Positions 45,442 to 53,961 of a stretch of DNA of 64,000 nucleotides are shown here, piece after piece; the stretch's first letter is position 1, and every line of letters begins with the position of its first letter. Source of the stretch: Flavobacteriaceae bacterium Ga0077528 (GTDB taxonomy: Bacteria > Bacteroidota > Bacteroidia > Flavobacteriales > Flavobacteriaceae). The stretch covers positions 186,001 through 250,000 of the forward strand of contig LNDX01000001.1 of NCBI GenBank assembly GCA_001464475.1, written 5' to 3'. The position numbers and the translations under genes were made by a program. A model generated the notes under the pieces. It saw only the letters and a list, made by a program, of their open reading frames with translations. It made no database searches and was not told the DNA's origin.

Positions 45442-46197
45442 ATGAAAAAGAAATTTTCTTTAGAGATAAAATCACCTTGCAGCGAAAACTTCGATAAAAT
45501 GATTCCAAATTCGAATGGTTCATTTTGTAGTTCTTGTGCTAAAAATGTTATCGATTTAAGCACAAAAACCAATTCGGAAGTAGCAAGATTTATAGCTGAA
45601 AATAAAAACAAAAGCATTTGTGCCCGATTGAAAACTTCACAACTTGAAGAAGAATTTGAAATAAACGAAATTTCTAAAAGCAACAATTTTAAATATGCTG
45701 TTGCTGTTGCTGCTTCAGTTTTATTAACTTCTACTGTTGTTGGTCAAGAAAAACAATCTGTAAAAACAGAACTTGGTTGTTCCGAACCTACTGGTTTTAA
45801 ACTTGGAAAAGTTGCTTATCAAGAAGGAAAAATGGTTTCTTTTATTTTGAGTGGAAAAATTTTAGAAAAATCAACTAAAAAACCTTTGTCAAATAAAAAA
45901 TATCCTGAACTTACCATTTTTGTTTCAGGTTCGAATGTTACTGCAAAAGTAGATCCAAAAACAGGCGCTTATTCTATTCCATTACTTTTGGACAAAAAAA
46001 CTACAGAACTATTTGTTACAATAAACTCAAGTGATTCAAGTTATTCTAAAAGTATGAAAATTGATTTATCAAAAATCAGAAATAATAGTTTAATTTTAAA
46101 CCTGTCAATTGATTCAGAAACCGAAATGGAAAACTATAAAATTATGGGCGGTTTGGGTGTGAATTATATTGACAATAAAAAAATGAAAAACTCATAA
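45442..46197 (+). CDS. Membrane-anchored protein with N-terminal Cys-motif cytoplasmic domain
   Basis: A 251-residue protein. The first 75 residues form a recurrent Bacteroidota N-domain with the pattern PCxxNxDxM, FCxxCxKxVxDxS and ICARL; here Cys13, Cys29, Cys32 and Cys60 are the likely metal ligands or redox residues. One transmembrane helix follows (about 83-100, YAVAVAASVLLTSTVV) and a C-terminal beta-sandwich resembling the carboxypeptidase-regulatory fold (IFVSGSNVTAKVDPKTGAYS). It is probably a cytoplasm-to-periplasm linker. It overlaps its neighbour closely (2 bases to the DUF4139 gene). Function is unknown. Confidence 0.78.
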   Translation: MKKKFSLEIKSPCSENFDKMIPNSNGSFCSSCAKNVIDLSTKTNSEVARFIAENKNKSICARLKTSQLEEEFEINEISKSNNFKYAVAVAASVLLTSTVVGQEKQSVKTELGCSEPTGFKLGKVAYQEGKMVSFILSGKILEKSTKKPLSNKKYPELTIFVSGSNVTAKVDPKTGAYSIPLLLDKKTTELFVTINSSDSSYSKSMKIDLSKIRNNSLILNLSIDSETEMENYKIMGGLGVNYIDNKKMKNS

Positions 46198-46198
46198 A

Positions 46199-47818
46199 AT
46201 GAAAAAAACACTCTTACTTACCTTACTAATTTCAGCAATTTCTTTTGCTCAAAAGCCTATTTTCACTTCGGCAAAAGTAAAATCGGCAACCGTTTATTTT
46301 AATGCTGCCGAACTGCAACAAACTACAACCGTAAATCTTCCTGTGGGAACAAGCGAAATCGTAATTAAAAATGTTGCTGATTATTTGAATGAAAACACCA
46401 TTCAAATTGGCGCGCCAAGTTCGGTAACGGTTTTATCAGTGCAATTTACTCAAAATTATATTTCAGAATATGAAATTGACGAAAGCAATCCTGCCATAAA
46501 AAAAGTGCGCGATAGTATTACTTTGGTTCAAAAAGAAATTAAGAAAATTCAAATTGAAACCTACTCACACCAACAAACAATTGGTTTATTAGACAATAAT
46601 CAAACGGTTGCTGGAGCCAATTCGGGATTAAGTGTAACCGAATTAATAAAATTGGTTGACTATTATAAAGCCAAAAGAACAGAATTAGACAACGCTATAG
46701 TTTTATTACAAGAAAAAGAATCCAATTGGAACAAAAAACTTAAAGCTTTAAACGATAAATTGGTCATCAATACCCAAAAAGAAGACAAAACTTCCAAAGG
46801 AAAATTGGTACTTCAAGTGATGAACGAAATTGCAGGAAACGTAAATCTTGACATCAACTACATCACCAATTCCGCAACATGGAATCCTTTTTATGATTTA
46901 CGAGTAGACAACGTAAAAGATCCAATCAACATGATGTATAAAGCACAAGTAACCCAAAATTCTGGTATTGATTGGAAAAAAGTAAAACTAACGTTATCAA
47001 GCGGAAATCCTAATCAAAATAATCAAGCTCCAATTTTGAGTTCATGGTTTTTGAGGTATTCTCATCCTGAACTAGATTATGATAGTTATAAAAACAGCAA
47101 TGCTCAATTAAATGAAATAGTTGTTACAACGGCAAGAGGAGTTAAAAAAGATAAAAATGCTTTTGGATATGTTGCTTCTTCATCAATTGGAGCGAATATT
47201 GTTGAAAACCAACTCAACGTTTCTTTCGATATTGATATTCCTTATGACATTTTATCTAATGGAAAAGCACATTCTGTAGCGTTGAAAGAAATAAAATTAC
47301 CTGCAACTTACAAATATTATGCTGCACCAAGAGTGGATAAAGAAGCCTTTTTATTGGCAGAAATTAATGATTATTCTAAATACAATTTATTGCCTGGAGA
47401 AGCTAATATCATCTTTGAAGGTTTGTATGTTGGAAAAACAACTATCAATCCTAATCAAACGGCTGATACTTTAAATTTAAGTATGGGAAGAGATAAAAAA
47501 ATCAATATCAAACGCGAAAAAGTAGTGGATAAAAGCGGTACTAAATTTTTATCTTCTTACAAAGAGCAAACGTTTACCTATGATTTAACCGTGAGAAACA
47601 ATAAAAAAGAAGAAATTTTTATGTTGTTGAAAGATCAATATCCATTGAGTACGGACAAAGAAGTTACAATAGAATTATTGGAAGACGGAAAAGCAAAAGT
47701 AAACACCGAAACCGGAATTCTAACATGGGAACTGAAACTCGCTCCAAACGAAACCAAGAAAATCAGAATCAGTTATAAAGTGAAATATCCTAAGGATAAA
47801 GTGATCGATAATTTATAA
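46199..47818 (+). CDS. MuiA/DUF4139-family secreted protein
   Basis: A 539-residue protein with a signal peptide (ending near residue 18, AISFAQKP). The N-terminal DUF4140 domain (VKSATVYFNAAELQQTTTVNLP) is followed by a coiled coil (about 95-195) and the DUF4139 beta domain (NSATWNPFYDLRVDN to KIRISYKVKYP). An internal segment at about residues 304-326 (LNEIVVTTARGVKKDK, then NAFGYV) resembles the SusC/TonB-receptor TonB-box region and is not expected in DUF4139. Family members are involved in mucoidy/cell-envelope phenotypes in other bacteria, with no defined activity. It starts 2 bases after the preceding stop. Confidence 0.88.
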   Translation: MKKTLLLTLLISAISFAQKPIFTSAKVKSATVYFNAAELQQTTTVNLPVGTSEIVIKNVADYLNENTIQIGAPSSVTVLSVQFTQNYISEYEIDESNPAIKKVRDSITLVQKEIKKIQIETYSHQQTIGLLDNNQTVAGANSGLSVTELIKLVDYYKAKRTELDNAIVLLQEKESNWNKKLKALNDKLVINTQKEDKTSKGKLVLQVMNEIAGNVNLDINYITNSATWNPFYDLRVDNVKDPINMMYKAQVTQNSGIDWKKVKLTLSSGNPNQNNQAPILSSWFLRYSHPELDYDSYKNSNAQLNEIVVTTARGVKKDKNAFGYVASSSIGANIVENQLNVSFDIDIPYDILSNGKAHSVALKEIKLPATYKYYAAPRVDKEAFLLAEINDYSKYNLLPGEANIIFEGLYVGKTTINPNQTADTLNLSMGRDKKINIKREKVVDKSGTKFLSSYKEQTFTYDLTVRNNKKEEIFMLLKDQYPLSTDKEVTIELLEDGKAKVNTETGILTWELKLAPNETKKIRISYKVKYPKDKVIDNL

Positions 47819-47840
47819 GCATAACTAACTCAAGCAGAGG

Positions 47841-47875
47841 AAAAGCGTAAAGAATTTAAAACTCTTTGCGCTTTT
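47841..47875 (+). terminator. Terminator after the DUF4139 gene
   Basis: 13-bp stem with one G-U pair (arms 47841-47853 and 47863-47875, core AAGCGTAAAGA) and a T tail. Confidence 0.85.
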
Positions 47876-47950
47876 TTGTTTTTGTAAATCACTATGAATG
47901 AAATACTTTAGAAAAATTTTATTAAATTTACGATTGCTAAACTAATCGCT

Positions 47951-49327
47951 ATGAAAAAGATTTTACTTTTAGGTATTATAGTATTGTCCTTTTTTGGACA
48001 TTCCCAAACTATTGCGCTACAATCATTTGCAACAGGTTTTAATAGTCCTGTAGAAATTGCAAATGCAGGCGATTCACGATTATTTGTTGTACAACAAGGA
48101 GGATTAATTCGAATTTTAAATTCAAATGGTACTGTAAACGCAACACCTTTTTTAAATTTATCTACCATTATTAGTTCTGGTGGAGAAAGAGGATTATTAG
48201 GTTTAGCATTTCATCCAAACTATACTACAAATGGATTTTTCTTTGTTAATTATACCAATACATCTGGAAACACAGTAATTGCAAGATATAGTGTAAGTGC
48301 AAATCCAAATATTGCCAATACAACAGGAACTATTTTAATGACGATAAATCAACCTTATACAAATCACAATGGTGGAAGCATAAAATTTGGACCAGATGGT
48401 TATTTATACATCGGAATGGGAGATGGTGGTAGTGGCGGTGATCCTGGAAATAGAGCTCAAAACATCAATGAAAATTTAGGCAAGATGCTTCGAATTGATG
48501 TAAATTCAACCGTTGCTCCTTTTTATACAAGTCCTTCAACAAATCCTTATGTTGGCGTAGCTGGAAATGACGAAATTTGGGCTAGAGGATTAAGAAATCC
48601 ATGGAAATTTTCATTCAACAGATTAAATGGAGATTTATGGATTGCAGATGTAGGACAAAATGCTTTTGAAGAACTTAATAGAATACAGAGTCCGTTACCT
48701 AATACTGGGTTGAATTTTGGTTGGAAATGTTATGAAGGAAATGCAATCTACAATACAACAGGATGTAACCCTGCCAATACTATGACATTTCCTTTTTATC
48801 AATATCCTTTATACAGCAATGGTACTTGTTCTATAACTGGAGGGTATGTTTACACAGGATCAACTTATCCAAACTTACAAAACAAATATGTTTTTAGTGA
48901 TTATTGTGATAATAAAATCAGAACTATTGACAATAATGGAATTGTATCCACTTCAGTTGTTTTTCCAAATAATGATTTTGTAACTTTTGGTGAAGATTAT
49001 TTAGGCGAATTATACATCGCAGGAATCTCGTCTGGAACAATTTATAAAATAATTGATACTTCATTAAGCAATTCAGAGTTTGATAAAATGGGGTTTTCTT
49101 TGTATCCAAATCCGGCAAAAGAATCGTTTACTATTAAAAGTTCTGATGAAAATATAGCAACAAAAATCGATTTATTTGACCTTACAGGAAAATTACTTTT
49201 GACAAAAAAATTAGAAAATAATCCCGAAAATACAATTGCCACAAATTCACTTTCTAAAGGAATGTATTTGGTTACTTTAGAGACTAAAAATGGAACGAGT
49301 TACACTACAAAACTGATTATAGAATAA
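47951..49327 (+). CDS. T9SS-secreted PQQ-dependent sugar dehydrogenase (GSDH family)
   Basis: A 458-residue secreted protein. A signal peptide (to about residue 18) is followed by a six-bladed beta-propeller of the glucose/sorbosone dehydrogenase family: RLFVVQQGGLIRIL, RGLLGLAFHPNY, HNGGSIKFGPDGYLYIGMGDGG (in parts: NGGSIKFGPDGYLY, GMGDGG), WARGLRNPWKFSFN and DVGQNAFEELN. The Arg/His/Asp residues in these loops fit PQQ binding. A T9SS type A sorting domain ends the protein (LYPNPAKESF, LSKGMYLVTLE). It probably oxidises an extracellular sugar; the substrate is unknown. Confidence 0.92.
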   Translation: MKKILLLGIIVLSFFGHSQTIALQSFATGFNSPVEIANAGDSRLFVVQQGGLIRILNSNGTVNATPFLNLSTIISSGGERGLLGLAFHPNYTTNGFFFVNYTNTSGNTVIARYSVSANPNIANTTGTILMTINQPYTNHNGGSIKFGPDGYLYIGMGDGGSGGDPGNRAQNINENLGKMLRIDVNSTVAPFYTSPSTNPYVGVAGNDEIWARGLRNPWKFSFNRLNGDLWIADVGQNAFEELNRIQSPLPNTGLNFGWKCYEGNAIYNTTGCNPANTMTFPFYQYPLYSNGTCSITGGYVYTGSTYPNLQNKYVFSDYCDNKIRTIDNNGIVSTSVVFPNNDFVTFGEDYLGELYIAGISSGTIYKIIDTSLSNSEFDKMGFSLYPNPAKESFTIKSSDENIATKIDLFDLTGKLLLTKKLENNPENTIATNSLSKGMYLVTLETKNGTSYTTKLIIE

Positions 49328-49328
49328 T

Positions 49329-49712
49329 ATGCTCGAACCATTTATCGTAACAACAATTACAACAAACGAAAACGGAATTTCTGTTTTTTCAGAAACTGAT
49401 TTTGAAGTGCATCAACGTGGCGGAATGTACTTAACCGAACAAATTACCTCCAAGAATTTCAGAATTAGAAAAAGTGCTTTGGGTTACGAAACCGATTTTC
49501 ATTTAAGTGGTGACCCAACTTTAATAATTATCTTAAAAGGAACTTTAAAAATTGAATTACAAAATGGTGAATTCAAAACATTTTCTGCAGGAAATTCATT
49601 TATAGCAAAAGATAATTTACCTGAAAATGTAGTTTTCGACAACAAAATCCACGGACACAAAGCAAGTGTAATTGGTAATGAAACCCTAGAAGCAATTCAT
49701 ATTAAGTTGTAA
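49329..49712 (+). CDS. Cupin-like small protein
   Basis: A 127-residue protein with a predicted small beta-barrel of the cupin type: DPTLIIILKGTLKIEL (about 62-77), FKTFSAGNSFIAKDNLPEN. No full HxH-E-H metal set is obvious: a single His-rich HGHK lies near the C-terminus. It begins one base after the stop of the sugar dehydrogenase gene, so the pair are translationally coupled. No signal peptide. A regulatory or small-molecule-binding role is possible; function is unknown. Confidence 0.75.
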   Translation: MLEPFIVTTITTNENGISVFSETDFEVHQRGGMYLTEQITSKNFRIRKSALGYETDFHLSGDPTLIIILKGTLKIELQNGEFKTFSAGNSFIAKDNLPENVVFDNKIHGHKASVIGNETLEAIHIKL

Positions 49713-49716
49713 TCAA

Positions 49717-49751
49717 ACTGAACACTGATCACTGATCACTGAATACTGAAT
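49717..49751. repeat. Five tandem heptamers ACTGAwy at a convergent junction
   Basis: Perfectly phased units ACTGAAC, ACTGATC, ACTGATC, ACTGAAT and ACTGAAT. They fill the gap between the cupin gene and the convergent aldo/keto reductase and touch its stop codon. The first unit is the reverse complement of the heptamer at 23036. Confidence 0.9.
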
Positions 49752-50791
49752 CAAGGTGCTGGATTAGGATGAATCTCTTGAATTCTTTCAATTTCAGATA
49801 AAATTTCTTTAGATAGAACTACTTCGAACGCATCAATGTTTTCTTTTAATTGTTCCAATGAAGTTGCTCCGATAATCGTTGACATCACTAAACGCTGTTG
49901 GTTTACAAAAGACAATGCCATTTGAGTAATTGTTAATCCATTTGCTTCGGCTAAATCTTTGTATAATTTTGTTGCTTTAAAGCAATTTTCGTTATTGTAT
50001 CTAGTGAAATTTGGAAACAATTTCAAACGAGAATTTTCAGGATATCCGTTCAAATATTTACCTGATAAAAATCCGAAAGCAAGAGGAGAATACGCTAATA
50101 ATCCAACATTTTCTCGCATACAAATTTCAGAAAGTCCAACTTCAAAAAGACGATTCAACAAAGAATACGGATTTTGAATGGTTGCAATTCTTGGTAAATT
50201 ATGCTTTTCACTTTCGTTTAAAAACTTCATTACACCATATGGGTTTTCGTTAGAAACTCCAATATGTTTTATCTTTCCTTCTTTGATTAATCCATCATAA
50301 ACTGATAAAACTTCAAAGAAATTGTCTTGCCATTTGGTATCCAATTCGGTAACACCTCGTTTTCCAAACATATTCATTACACGTTCTGGCCAATGCATTT
50401 GATACAAATCGATATAATCCGTTTGAAGGTTTTTCAAACTCAATTCAACCGCTTCGTGAATGCTTTTTTTAGAAAAATCTAACGGTTGACGAATGTATTC
50501 CATGCCACGATTTGGTCCTGCAATTTTAGTTGCTACAACCAATTTCTCTCTTTCAAAAGCTCCAATTTTGTGCAACCAACTTCCAATATGTCGTTCCGTG
50601 CTTCCAAAGATTTGAGCATTTCCACCAATGGGATACATCTCTGCAGTATCAAGAAAATTTATTCCTCTTTCAACGGCATAATCCAATTGTGAATGTGCTT
50701 CGGCTTCAGAATTTTGATTACCAAAAGTCATTGTACCTAAACAAATCTTGCTGATTTTTATATCGGAATTTGGAAGTGTTGTGTAGTTCAT
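49751..50791 (-). CDS. Aldo/keto reductase
   Basis: NADPH-dependent aldo/keto reductase of the Tas/YajO-type group; 346 residues from the ATG at 50791 (MNYTTLPNSDIKISKICLGT). The longer frame to 50911 has no motif and runs into the upstream hairpins. The catalytic tetrad is complete: Asp48 and Tyr53 in FLDTAEMYPIG, Lys89 in VVATKI, His133 in YQMHWPER. The NADP loop includes IGATSLEQLKENI near the C-terminus. The substrate is not predictable. A terminator of the upstream ompA gene and a palindromic element separate the two genes. Confidence 0.95.
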   Translation of the reverse strand: MNYTTLPNSDIKISKICLGTMTFGNQNSEAEAHSQLDYAVERGINFLDTAEMYPIGGNAQIFGSTERHIGSWLHKIGAFEREKLVVATKIAGPNRGMEYIRQPLDFSKKSIHEAVELSLKNLQTDYIDLYQMHWPERVMNMFGKRGVTELDTKWQDNFFEVLSVYDGLIKEGKIKHIGVSNENPYGVMKFLNESEKHNLPRIATIQNPYSLLNRLFEVGLSEICMRENVGLLAYSPLAFGFLSGKYLNGYPENSRLKLFPNFTRYNNENCFKATKLYKDLAEANGLTITQMALSFVNQQRLVMSTIIGATSLEQLKENIDAFEVVLSKEILSEIERIQEIHPNPAP

Positions 50792-50845
50792 TTTATTTAT
50801 TTGAAAGTGCAAAGATACAAAGTAAGAAAGGGTTTTAAAAAGAAA

Positions 50846-50873
50846 AAAGTTCAAAGAAATCTCTGAACTTTTA
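50846..50873 (-). terminator. Terminator downstream of the OmpA gene
   Basis: 9-bp perfect arms (50846-50854 AAAAGTTCA and 50865-50873) followed on the minus strand by a T-rich run; it lies just beyond the palindromic element at 50882-50955. Confidence 0.7.
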
Positions 50874-50881
50874 AACTTTAT

Positions 50882-50955
50882 TTTGTCATTTCGACGAAGG
50901 AGAAATCTCACTCGTTACTCATTTTATGTGATTTCTCCTTCGTCGAAATGACAAA
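50882..50955. repeat. Palindromic repeat element, copy 1
   Basis: Perfect 26-bp inverted arms 50882-50907 and 50930-50955 (TTTGTCATTTCGACGAAGGA and on) with a 22-base loop. A second copy lies at 57862-57944. Placed between the ompA stop and the aldo/keto reductase start. Confidence 0.95.
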
Positions 50956-50964
50956 CTGCATAAA

Positions 50965-51930
50965 CTACAACTCGTTCAACATTTTAGAAATCTCATCTAA
51001 CTTTGGAGTCAAAATAATTTCGATTCTTCTGTTTTTTGCTTTTCCTTCTGGTGTGTCGTTGCTCATTAATGGTGCAAATTCACCTCTTCCGGCAGCAGTT
51101 AAATTATCTTTTTTAACACCTTTATTTTCTGAAAGAATATTTACAATTGCTGTTGCTCTTTTTGTAGATAAATCCCAATTGTTTTCGATTCCACCACCAA
51201 TATTTCCAAGAATTTTGTCATCGTCTGTATGTCCTTCAATCAATACTGAAATATCTGGATTATCGGCAAGCACTTTTCCAACTGCTACAACTGCAGTTTT
51301 CCCTTCTGCTCCAACTGCCCAACTTCCTGTTCCAAAAAGTAATTTATTTTCCATTGAAACATATACTTTTCCATTGCGTTGTTCTACGGTTAATCCTTTT
51401 CCTTCGAATGCTTTCAACGATTTAGAAAGTGTTTCTTTCAATTTTTTCATGCTTGCCTCTTTAGCTACGATGTATGCTTCTAACTCGCTTAAACGTTTTG
51501 AACTTGCATCTAATTCAGCTTTCAATTTATTCAAACGTTCTTGCTCAGCAGCCATAGATTTTTCTTTAGCTTCCAATTTTGCAAGTAATTCTCTGTTTTT
51601 ATTGATGTTAGCCGTTAACGCTTCGTTACTATCTTTTTCTAAAGCATTGTAGGATGCTTGAAGTGTTTTCAAATTTTTATCGGAAGCTGTAAAATCAGCA
51701 AGAAGTTTATCGCGTTCTGCTTTCAACTTATCATATTCCGATTGTAATTTAGATTTATCGGCTTCCAACTGGTTTTTGGATTTAGTTAAATCTTCGTTAC
51801 TATCAGCTAAAGTTCTGTTTTCTTTTTTTAATTCGGCAAACTTGTTTTCCAAATCGTTGTATATTTTTTTAGAAACACACGATGTTGAAAGTGCCACAAT
51901 CAATAATCCTAAGGAAATTCTTTTAATCAT
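50965..51930 (-). CDS. OmpA-family peptidoglycan-binding lipoprotein with coiled coil
   Basis: A 321-residue lipoprotein (signal ending STSC, Cys18). A long coiled coil spans about residues 25-180 (heptad Leu/Lys/Glu pattern), then an OmpA-C domain at about 190-315 with VLIEGHTDDDKIL, LSTKRATAIVNILSENKG and GRGEFAPLMSNDTPEGKAKNRRIEI (in parts: GRGEFAP, GKAKNRRIEI). The conserved Asp/Arg pair needed to bind diaminopimelate is present. It probably links the outer membrane to peptidoglycan at a distance set by the coiled coil. A long plus-strand frame over it is a shadow. Confidence 0.93.
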   Translation of the reverse strand: MIKRISLGLLIVALSTSCVSKKIYNDLENKFAELKKENRTLADSNEDLTKSKNQLEADKSKLQSEYDKLKAERDKLLADFTASDKNLKTLQASYNALEKDSNEALTANINKNRELLAKLEAKEKSMAAEQERLNKLKAELDASSKRLSELEAYIVAKEASMKKLKETLSKSLKAFEGKGLTVEQRNGKVYVSMENKLLFGTGSWAVGAEGKTAVVAVGKVLADNPDISVLIEGHTDDDKILGNIGGGIENNWDLSTKRATAIVNILSENKGVKKDNLTAAGRGEFAPLMSNDTPEGKAKNRRIEIILTPKLDEISKMLNEL

Positions 51931-52092
51931 TTTAAATTTATTTTTTTGAATCGAATCAAAATTAAAGCATCAAATCGGTTTTTGGTCTATTGGTTTTATT
52001 TGTTATTGACATTGTTATTGACAATTTATTTTGGGTTTTCAGGTTGCGCACATCGAAAAGCTAAGTGTAAAGGTTGCGAGTTATAAATAGTT

Positions 52093-53007
52093 CTATTTAA
52101 AATGTTTTATTATATAGTCTTCAACTTTGCTTTTTTTGTAAAAATCTGAATTGTTTTTTACATTTAATATATCATAAACAGCTTGTTGTTTATCGTTTGA
52201 ATTTTCATAATATGATTTACAAATCAAATATCCTGCCCAATATAACGCATTTCGAGGTCGAAGTGGTTCATTTTCATCACGCCAAGAAATAGATTTATCT
52301 TGATACATTTCTTTTTTAAAATCTTCCCAAATTACAACTTCTCTATTTTGAAAAGCTTTATAATCACCATCTGTTTTCCCTGTAAAGAGTTCCGTTAGAA
52401 ATTCTGCGCTTCCTTCTCGTAAAGCATAACTCAATAAATTATTTTCTCTAACCATTCCATTTTGATTGAAATGAATCATTTCATGAAAAACCGTTATTGG
52501 AATATGATTGAAATCAAAAATATTATTTAACATACTTGAATTCCAATTTTTAGAATTGCTTTCCGTTTTACTTAAATATTCTGTTCCAATAATTAATCCG
52601 TTTTTGGAAATCGTTCCGTTAGAACTTAATCTTCCTACAACAAAATAAATAGCTCCAAATTCAGCTTTTGGATAAACTTCTGTAAAACGATTATAGTTTT
52701 TAATTATAGAATCTTCGAATTGGCTTACATTTTTTAATTCTTGTCTAATTGAGGCGTAAAATTCTTTTCCTTTTATAACTTTTTCAGAAAATTTTTCTTT
52801 GTCTTTTATTTTAAACTTGTAAAAATCATCTAATCCTTTAGTTCCTTTTTTGAAATAATATTTATCAAAAATCTTTTGTGCATTAGTTGTGTCATTACAA
52901 GCTAAATCAAATGCTTGATAGAAATTATCAATATCACTTGTGTAAAATTTCTGACCGTAAACAATGCTCGAAAAAATAAAAAATAAAATAGTAAATTTTA
53001 ATTTCAT
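52093..53007 (-). CDS. Secreted DUF2268-like zincin metallopeptidase
   Basis: A 304-residue protein with a signal peptide (MKLKFTILFFIFSSIVYGQ). The zinc motif HEMIH is at 175-179 (H175, E176, H179) and the third ligand is likely Glu202 in REGSAEFLTEL, a gluzincin arrangement typical of the predicted Zn-dependent protease family DUF2268. The C-terminal part (about 230-304) includes WAGYLICKSYYENS. No close neighbour suggests a role. The gap 51931-52092 holds no recognised feature. Confidence 0.8.
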   Translation of the reverse strand: MKLKFTILFFIFSSIVYGQKFYTSDIDNFYQAFDLACNDTTNAQKIFDKYYFKKGTKGLDDFYKFKIKDKEKFSEKVIKGKEFYASIRQELKNVSQFEDSIIKNYNRFTEVYPKAEFGAIYFVVGRLSSNGTISKNGLIIGTEYLSKTESNSKNWNSSMLNNIFDFNHIPITVFHEMIHFNQNGMVRENNLLSYALREGSAEFLTELFTGKTDGDYKAFQNREVVIWEDFKKEMYQDKSISWRDENEPLRPRNALYWAGYLICKSYYENSNDKQQAVYDILNVKNNSDFYKKSKVEDYIIKHFK

Positions 53008-53033
53008 AAGTCCTAAATATTGATATTGAACTC

Positions 53034-53795
53034 TTAATCAATCTCAACCATAATCGGACAATGGTCAGAATGTTTGGCTTCTGGTAAAATTACAGCTCTT
53101 GTCATTCTGTCTTTTATAGTTTCAGAAACTAAATTGTAATCAATTCTCCAACCTTTATTATTTCCTCTTGCTCCTGCTCTGTAACTCCACCACGAATAAT
53201 TGTGTGGTTCTTTATTGAAATGACGAAAACTATCCACGAATCCTGATTTCATAAAACCATCCAACCATTTTCTTTCTGATGGCAAAAATCCTGAAACCGT
53301 TGCATTTCTTATTGGATCATGAATATCAATAGCTTCGTGACAAATGTTGTAATCGCCACAAATAATCAAATTTGGAACTTCTTTTTTCAAATGATTGATA
53401 TAATTTTGAAACTCATCCATATATTGAAATTTGAAATCCAATCTATCAATATTGGTTCCTGAAGGCAAGTACAAACTCATAATAGAAACATCGTCAAAAT
53501 CAACTCTAAGGTTTCTTCCTTCAAAATCCATGTGTTGAATTCCGGTTCCGTAAACTATATTTTTAGGTTCTGTTTTACACAAAATAGCAACGCCAGAATA
53601 TCCTTTTTTCTCAGCTGGAAAATAATATTGATAAGGATAACCTGCTTCTGCAATTTCAAGAACAGGAATTTGATCTTCTTGAGCTTTAATCTCTTGTAAA
53701 CAAATTACATCGGGATTTGCTTGTTGCAACCAATCTAAAAAACCTTTTGTTATTGCGGCTCGAATGCCATTTACATTATAAGATATGATTCTCAT
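53034..53795 (-). CDS. xth: Exodeoxyribonuclease III
   Basis: AP endonuclease / 3'-5' exonuclease of base-excision repair, 253 residues. Motifs: ISYNVNGIRAAITKGF (3-18), PDVICLQEIKAQ (metal Glu), YSGVAILCKTEP, LIICGDYNICHEAIDI, WRIDYNLVSE and the final SDHCPIMVEID (catalytic Asp/His). It is a separate transcriptional unit between the zincin gene and the divergent acyltransferase. Confidence 0.97.
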   Translation of the reverse strand: MRIISYNVNGIRAAITKGFLDWLQQANPDVICLQEIKAQEDQIPVLEIAEAGYPYQYYFPAEKKGYSGVAILCKTEPKNIVYGTGIQHMDFEGRNLRVDFDDVSIMSLYLPSGTNIDRLDFKFQYMDEFQNYINHLKKEVPNLIICGDYNICHEAIDIHDPIRNATVSGFLPSERKWLDGFMKSGFVDSFRHFNKEPHNYSWWSYRAGARGNNKGWRIDYNLVSETIKDRMTRAVILPEAKHSDHCPIMVEID

Positions 53796-53926
53796 GTTTG
53801 AATTTTATAGTTTTTCAAAAATAACCAAAAACCTGAAATCTATCCATGAAAAATCTAAATTATAAGTTTTGTTTAACCTTTTTTTGATTTCTGCATATTT
53901 TCAAAAATCCATTCAAATAGAATTAC

Positions 53927-53934
53927 TATCTTTG
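53927..53934 (+). promoter_or_regulatory. -7 box of the olsF-like gene
   Basis: TATCTTTG, 27 bases before the ATG at 53962; no clear TTG at the usual distance upstream. Confidence 0.5.
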
Positions 53935-53961
53935 TTTCTTGCTCAATAAACAAATAACTGA

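Noticed and set aside
49717..49751. Possible CRISPR or minisatellite at the heptamer array
   Set aside because: Units are 7 bases with no spacers and no cas genes are near, so it is not a CRISPR.
50948..51652. 234-residue plus-strand frame over the OmpA gene
   Set aside because: It is the antisense of an obvious coiled-coil/OmpA lipoprotein; the amino-acid make-up reflects the complement of Leu/Lys/Glu-rich codons and no promoter is present.
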